64,000 nt of DNA from Cladobotryum mycophilum. Taxonomy: Eukaryota > Ascomycota > Sordariomycetes > Hypocreales > Hypocreaceae. How positions within the stretch are numbered: position 1 is the first letter of the stretch; every line of letters begins with the position of its first letter. Location of the stretch: contig CM071589.1 of NCBI GenBank assembly GCA_036429605.1, positions 5,394,001-5,458,000 of the forward strand. The letters run 5' to 3'. A program made the translations under genes and the position numbers. Positions 59,482 to 64,000 of this stretch are shown here, piece after piece. The notes under the pieces are model-generated. The model made no database searches and was not told where the DNA came from. It worked only from the letters and a program-made list of their open reading frames with translations.

Positions 59482-60489
59482 TTAATCCTTGTGAGACTTT
59501 TCATAGGCATCAGCGGTGCGCTTGAGCAGGTGCTTTTCCACCGTGAGAATATCCTCTCCCTTATCAGCCACGCCTCTTTGACTTAACGGTATCAATGGAA
59601 AGTCCACTTCCCCATTGTAAAAGAATGCGACCGAATATCTGTCTTTCTGTGCCTTGTTGATGACGCGGTGGATACTGCTGCGATACTCCCCGCCAGTGAA
59701 TAACGAGAGCATGTCTCCAACATTGAACACAAATGTGTTTGGAGCCGGATCCACAGGTATAAATTCCTTTGTATCTGGATCAAGAACTTCCAGGCCGGAA
59801 TTTTCATCTTGTAGAAGCAACGTGATGGCACCAAAATCCGTGTGCTCGCCTGCGCCTAGCTGCTTCTTACCCTTCAAGGAATCTTTGTGTGGCATGGGGG
59901 GATAGTGCAAGAGTCGCAGTACAGCGACTGCATGGTCATCCGTAAACCCATCAAACATTCCCGCACCATGCGGAAGCGTCTGTTCGACGATTTTCAGCAT
60001 GGTGAGGGCAAGGGAGCGGATAGCTTCATAGTACTCTTCGGCATGGTCGCGAAAGGCTTCTCTTGGAAGAAGATTCTCATCTGGCCAGACATTGGGGCCC
60101 ATGAACAGTCGTCCATCCTTGACCTTTGGGTCATCCAGCGGCACTTCGGGGCCGATCCAGAATCCCTCCTTCAGGTCCGGCAGGATCCTGTTATCCAAGG
60201 TCTCAGCTCCCAGCACATCGTACCCTCGCCGACCAATTTTAGTGGTGGCATCGAGTTTGTTCTTTTCTTCCTGCTTAAGAGCGAAGAATTTCCTTGAAGC
60301 GGCAAGGAGTCTCTGTTGCACATCCTCCGATATGCCATGTCCAACTATTTGAAAGAAGCCCGTCTTCTGGCATGCTTGACGCACAGCATCAATGACATTT
60401 TGGGCTTCAATCGAAGTAGGATCCGACAGAAATGGTTCAATATCTATCGTAGGAATGAGAACTTCGCCTGGGACGATGGGAGAAGCCAT
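59482..60489 (-). CDS. 2-oxoglutarate/Fe(II)-dependent dioxygenase (isopenicillin-N-synthase-like)
   Basis: Uninterrupted 335-residue gene starting MASPIVPGEVLIPTIDIEPF, the usual length. The N-terminal DIOX_N region has ACQKTGFFQIVGHGISEDVQ. The iron triad is visible as GEHTDFGAITLLLQDE (His and Asp) and SSIHRVINK (distal His). RYSVAFFYN supplies the 2-oxoglutarate-binding Arg. Such enzymes hydroxylate or desaturate small molecules, often in fungal secondary metabolism; the substrate here is unknown. It is convergent with the broken methyltransferase, 85 bp apart at their 3' ends. Confidence 0.92.
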   Translation of the reverse strand: MASPIVPGEVLIPTIDIEPFLSDPTSIEAQNVIDAVRQACQKTGFFQIVGHGISEDVQQRLLAASRKFFALKQEEKNKLDATTKIGRRGYDVLGAETLDNRILPDLKEGFWIGPEVPLDDPKVKDGRLFMGPNVWPDENLLPREAFRDHAEEYYEAIRSLALTMLKIVEQTLPHGAGMFDGFTDDHAVAVLRLLHYPPMPHKDSLKGKKQLGAGEHTDFGAITLLLQDENSGLEVLDPDTKEFIPVDPAPNTFVFNVGDMLSLFTGGEYRSSIHRVINKAQKDRYSVAFFYNGEVDFPLIPLSQRGVADKGEDILTVEKHLLKRTADAYEKSHKD

Positions 60490-62586
60490 ATTGATATTGT
60501 ATCACAAGAAAGATTTCCGGACGACTGTTGGAGCTTGAATGATCAACTCCAGACGGGAGGGATTATTTACCTACGGATACGACTGACTTTCTAGTCCCAC
60601 ACGTGATAAGAAATGCGCCCTTCTGATTATGACGTGGATCGACAGGAGACCGAGATATTCTCGTCCAGTCAGACGACAGCGCCCAACTCATTACCGCTTA
60701 CTCTTGTTGCTAGATGTACTAGGTGCGATAGAAGAGTTAGGGTTCCGCGTATAGAACCAACTGCCGCCAATGTAATATTCTACTCCTTGTGCTTACCATC
60801 CGCATGCATAAAACTACTCCTACATCTAAGCCAGTCCATTTTGAGAGACGCCGGTGTCACAAGTTCAATCTCGCTCACGATCAACGCCCGCTCACGAATC
60901 CAAGATTCCTTGTAGGTGCATGATATAAGCGCACATGGGCCACCTAAATTGCGCATCGAGACGTCTTCATGATGACCAAGCAATCTCAATCAAGTCGCAT
61001 ACCATTCAGTGTGCATTCCTGAGAAATGAACGAATATTGATTTGGCATGGGCTCGAACGATTTTGAGAAGACTATTGACCGTAAATCTGTCTAGCATAAT
61101 TGTCTATCTGGTAGCTTAGAGTGTTCTTAGAGTGAGACGATTGTGCGCTTCGGCTTGTAGCGTTTCGATCCGGCACGGGTACGATCGACACTACTTGAAA
61201 TATGCAGTGGCACGAAACTTTGCATCCCAAGTATCATGAGCTGAATGTTAGACTTACGTCTCTCTAACACCCTTGAACCGCTACTTCAAACACAATTTGT
61301 GATAGCAGACGTAAATGAGGGGTGCTACGCCTCTGGTGAGAGGAATGGCGCATCAGCAAACTACTTCATTCGTGTTTCTATTGCCTTTAACTCATTCCAC
61401 ATAGTTCAGCTTGGAGTCAAGCTTTTGTGTGGATCCTATTCCGTCTCAGGGTAGCTGGTTTGATATCTCCTATGAAAGTGCAACACCACTTATTCCATAC
61501 AATATGACGTACTTTGTGGACCTAAGTGATTCTTATTCACTGCGCCTCACCCAAGCCATCTATCATCAAGCGGCAGTGATTTGCCCACGTCGCCGTATTT
61601 TGACGAATCGATTTGGGTGTTCAGAGTGGGAATAGATAACTTTACATTGTCGATAAGCATAGCGTAGGATCGGCTCGAGCCATCATTCCGATTAAGGGTA
61701 GCCGTGAGTGATGCCTTGGTTGGGCCGTCCCACAACCTGGAATCCGGCTTCCTTGGAGATTCACGATAGTGCTAGCAAACAAGCTCGGTACCAGATCAAG
61801 GCGAACACACAATAGTCTCGCGCGTACCCCTAGCATAGTCATGCGTCATGCAACGGTTCGCTATTCTGACAGCAAAACACCAGAAGCTTAATCTTAGGTC
61901 CACCGGCATTTATAAAGACTACCAGATTACCCGTGGCTCCGGGGTAGCTAGTGAAGGTCTGGCGTAAGCCCGCAGTGTCTGAACAAAGAAAACATGGCCC
62001 AAGTAAGAAAGCGGAAAGGTGCCGCTGTAGCGATGGCGTCTGCCCTTCGCCAAAATTGGCTTGTTAGCTTTGGGCGTTGATTCATTCCTGCTTTGCCAGT
62101 ATCATTCATACGTTTTGTACATTGTTAGAGACGATGCTTCACATGAAACCCATTTGGTCGATTGGGTTCATATCACAATTTAGAGTCAAACCTCCTTGTA
62201 CCCGATGAGATGTTTCATGCCTCGGTCATGTCTCGTCGCAGAAATGACAAGCAGAGCCGGTGTCAGTGTCTCAGTTCCAGCCTACCGCCCACCCATTACA
62301 TCGTTTGCGCCAGCTGATAATTTGGCAATATGGCCTTTCCACTGCTAAGCTGATTGCACTGGTAGCGCACTTGAAGCGAAAGCCATGTCTTACAGCCCCC
62401 TTCAAGTGGTCTCAAAGGCAATCGCCTCTCCCGTGTAGCGGGAGGAATGGTTCATGTTTCGCGCTGTGACCTTGGCATGTAGAAAATTACTCAAAGCCCG
62501 GCCATGTCTTCTTCCTTCTTCAACCCTGCTCTTGTCTCTCCAATTTTGGCAGAAGATCGCTCCCCATTAATGGCCGTCAAAATAAC
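60490..62586. other. Long intergenic region
   Basis: Only short overlapping frames (for example 61245-61635) without recognisable similarity. No RNA gene or repeat is supported. Confidence 0.4.
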
Positions 62587-64000
62587 ATGCGACAAAATGC
62601 AGCCGCCCTTTGGGCCATCGCCTGTTTAACGGGGGCTCTCGCGAACCCCAGCGCTTCAACAGCCATAGCGTGCAAGGGAATCTCAAAGGTCATCCCGAAT
62701 CGCGTTTGGTACCCCCTGAGCATTCCCTACATTAGCGAGACCAACGCATACTGGTCCGTGGCCTTGAAAGAAATAAAGCCGGCCTGTCTGGTTCTGCCCA
62801 AGTCGGCGGAAGATGTTGCAGCTGCTGTTCGCGTACTGAATCAGCATCCGGATGTTCTCTATGCTGTTAAGAGTGGTGGCCATGACCCTAATCCCAGGCA
62901 TTCCACTATCCAAGGTGGTGTGGTCATTTCAATGCGAGATCTGAATGGCGTAGCTTACGATCCGAGAACCAAATTGGCTTATGTGAAGCCTGGAGGAACT
63001 TGGTATGACGTTATCAGCACTCTGGAACCCTATGGCGTTGCAATTCTTGGTGGTCGCATAGGTAAGCGATGCTGTTTAGCCATTTAAGCGCCTGTGTCTT
63101 GAACTAACGGTCTTGGTAGGAATTGTCGGGGTCGGAGGCCTTCTCTTGCAAGGAGGATTGTCCTTCCTGTCTGCGCAGTATGGACTAGCAGCTGATGTAG
63201 GTTCGCAGGACTGAGATACTCGGCTACAGCTGACACAAGGGGACAGAACATTGTGGGCTGGGAAACCGTGACAGCGAATGGTTCAATTGTCAACATCGAT
63301 GCAGCGATTGACAAGGAGCTTGCGGTGGCCATGAGAGGCAGTGGCAGTCAGTTTGGTAGGTGATGAAGGAACCAAAATGGTGGAATTACTTAAACCGTCT
63401 AACACGAATATAGGCATCGTAACAAAATTCACCATTCGAGCATATCCTATTGGAAAAGTATGGGGCGGATACAGGATATACACAGAAGCTTCCGCGGACA
63501 AGATCTTTGAGGCCGTGCATGAATTTATCCCCAACAATGCCGCTGATCCAAAGGCAGCTCTCATTGTCTCCCAGCTCGTTCTTTTCGGTGGCATAAGAAG
63601 CTTTGTCATTTTCTACTTCTATCAGGATGGGAAGCCTCCCGTATCCGGGCCACTGGCAAAGTTCCTCCAGATTCAACCCTTGATCGATCAGACATCCACA
63701 CAGACATATTCCTCACTGGTAAGTCAAATCAATTCCCTCCTGCCGTACAAGCCTTTATGCCTGACATGACTGTCTTAGTTGAAGAAGAACGGAGATCTAC
63801 CGGGTGTAGTCAACGCCCGAATCGCTTTTAGTGTGAGTCTCAACTACCTGTCCCTTGATCTCGAACGCTTGTTCTAATACTTTTTGATGATGGGCAGACT
63901 TTGACCATTCCGTACATACCGGACAACCCTCAGATCTATGCTGAAATCGCGGATCATTTCACGTCGCTGTATAGAGGTTTTCTGCTGAATCCTCTGCATT
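62587..64000 (+). CDS. Secreted BBE-like FAD-linked oxidoreductase, 5' part (runs off the window)
   Basis: The start at 62587 gives a signal peptide, MRQNAAALWAIACLTGALA. The PCMH-type FAD domain follows: KPACLVLPKSAEDVAAAVRV, YAVKSGGHDPNP with the Gly-Gly-His of the flavin attachment region, GGVVISMRDLNGV, and after an intron GVGGLLLQGGLSFLSAQYGL. Introns at 63062-63119, 63197-63246, 63356-63413 and 63719-63778, and one from about 63833, have GT...AG ends and keep frame through RGSGSQFGIVTKFTIRAYP. No lesion is seen. The C-terminal substrate domain lies beyond 64000. Members oxidise alcohols or alkaloid-like substrates, often in metabolite clusters. Confidence 0.88.

Overview
The window is nuclear DNA of a filamentous ascomycete, most likely a sordariomycete of Fusarium/Trichoderma/Metarhizium type. 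The evidence is short GT...CTAAC/CTGAC...AG introns of about 50-75 bp and families typical of such fungi: a subgroup C LysM chitinase, a 2EXR protein, a giant DUF3638/DUF3645 protein, a Zn2Cys6 regulator, an allantoate-type MFS carrier, a UMTA/LaeA-like methyltransferase and a BBE-like FAD oxidoreductase. The species cannot be fixed from the sequence. No rRNA, CRISPR array or convincing functional tRNA was seen.

Layout. 0-6.8 kb: a broken chitinase (-), a broken unknown gene (+) and an intact 2EXR gene (-). 8.3-9.2 kb: a RecQ helicase relic. 10.2-19.8 kb: a giant DUF3638/DUF3645 gene (+) with one in-frame stop and one frameshift. 20.2-22.6 kb: a GGPP-synthase relic with RIP-type stops and a Thr-rich secreted protein. 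23.8-24.8 kb: a kinase-like relic. 24.9-28.0 kb: hAT transposon copy 1. 30.4 kb: a small cold-shock-like protein. 31.4-35.9 kb: a rearranged block in which an NRPS relic and a histidyl-tRNA synthetase relic are both cut by a ~2.8 kb inversion that also carries an intact kinase-like paralogue. 36.3-39.2 kb: an intact MFS gene and an internally deleted GABA/amino-acid permease. 41.9-48.7 kb: an acetyltransferase, a Zn2Cys6 regulator and a DUF6914-like gene. 48.8-56.7 kb: a giant membrane/ankyrin gene split by hAT copy 2. 58.3-64 kb: a broken methyltransferase, an intact 2-oxoglutarate dioxygenase and the start of an FAD oxidoreductase.

The window reads as a gene-poor, rearranged accessory region. 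Intact genes sit among duplicates, fragments and transposon insertions. Many lesions are one-base losses in homopolymer runs, so assembly error must be excluded before calling every frameshift real. Other lesions cannot be explained that way: C-to-T type stops, the inversion junctions, the hAT insertion with its target duplication, and the permease deletion.

The most informative points are: the two 3171-bp hAT copies with different 8-bp target duplications, one inside an ankyrin-gene exon; the inversion readable from two half-genes; the SF2/SecA-like motif order in the DUF3638 protein; and the pair of pseudokinase paralogues.
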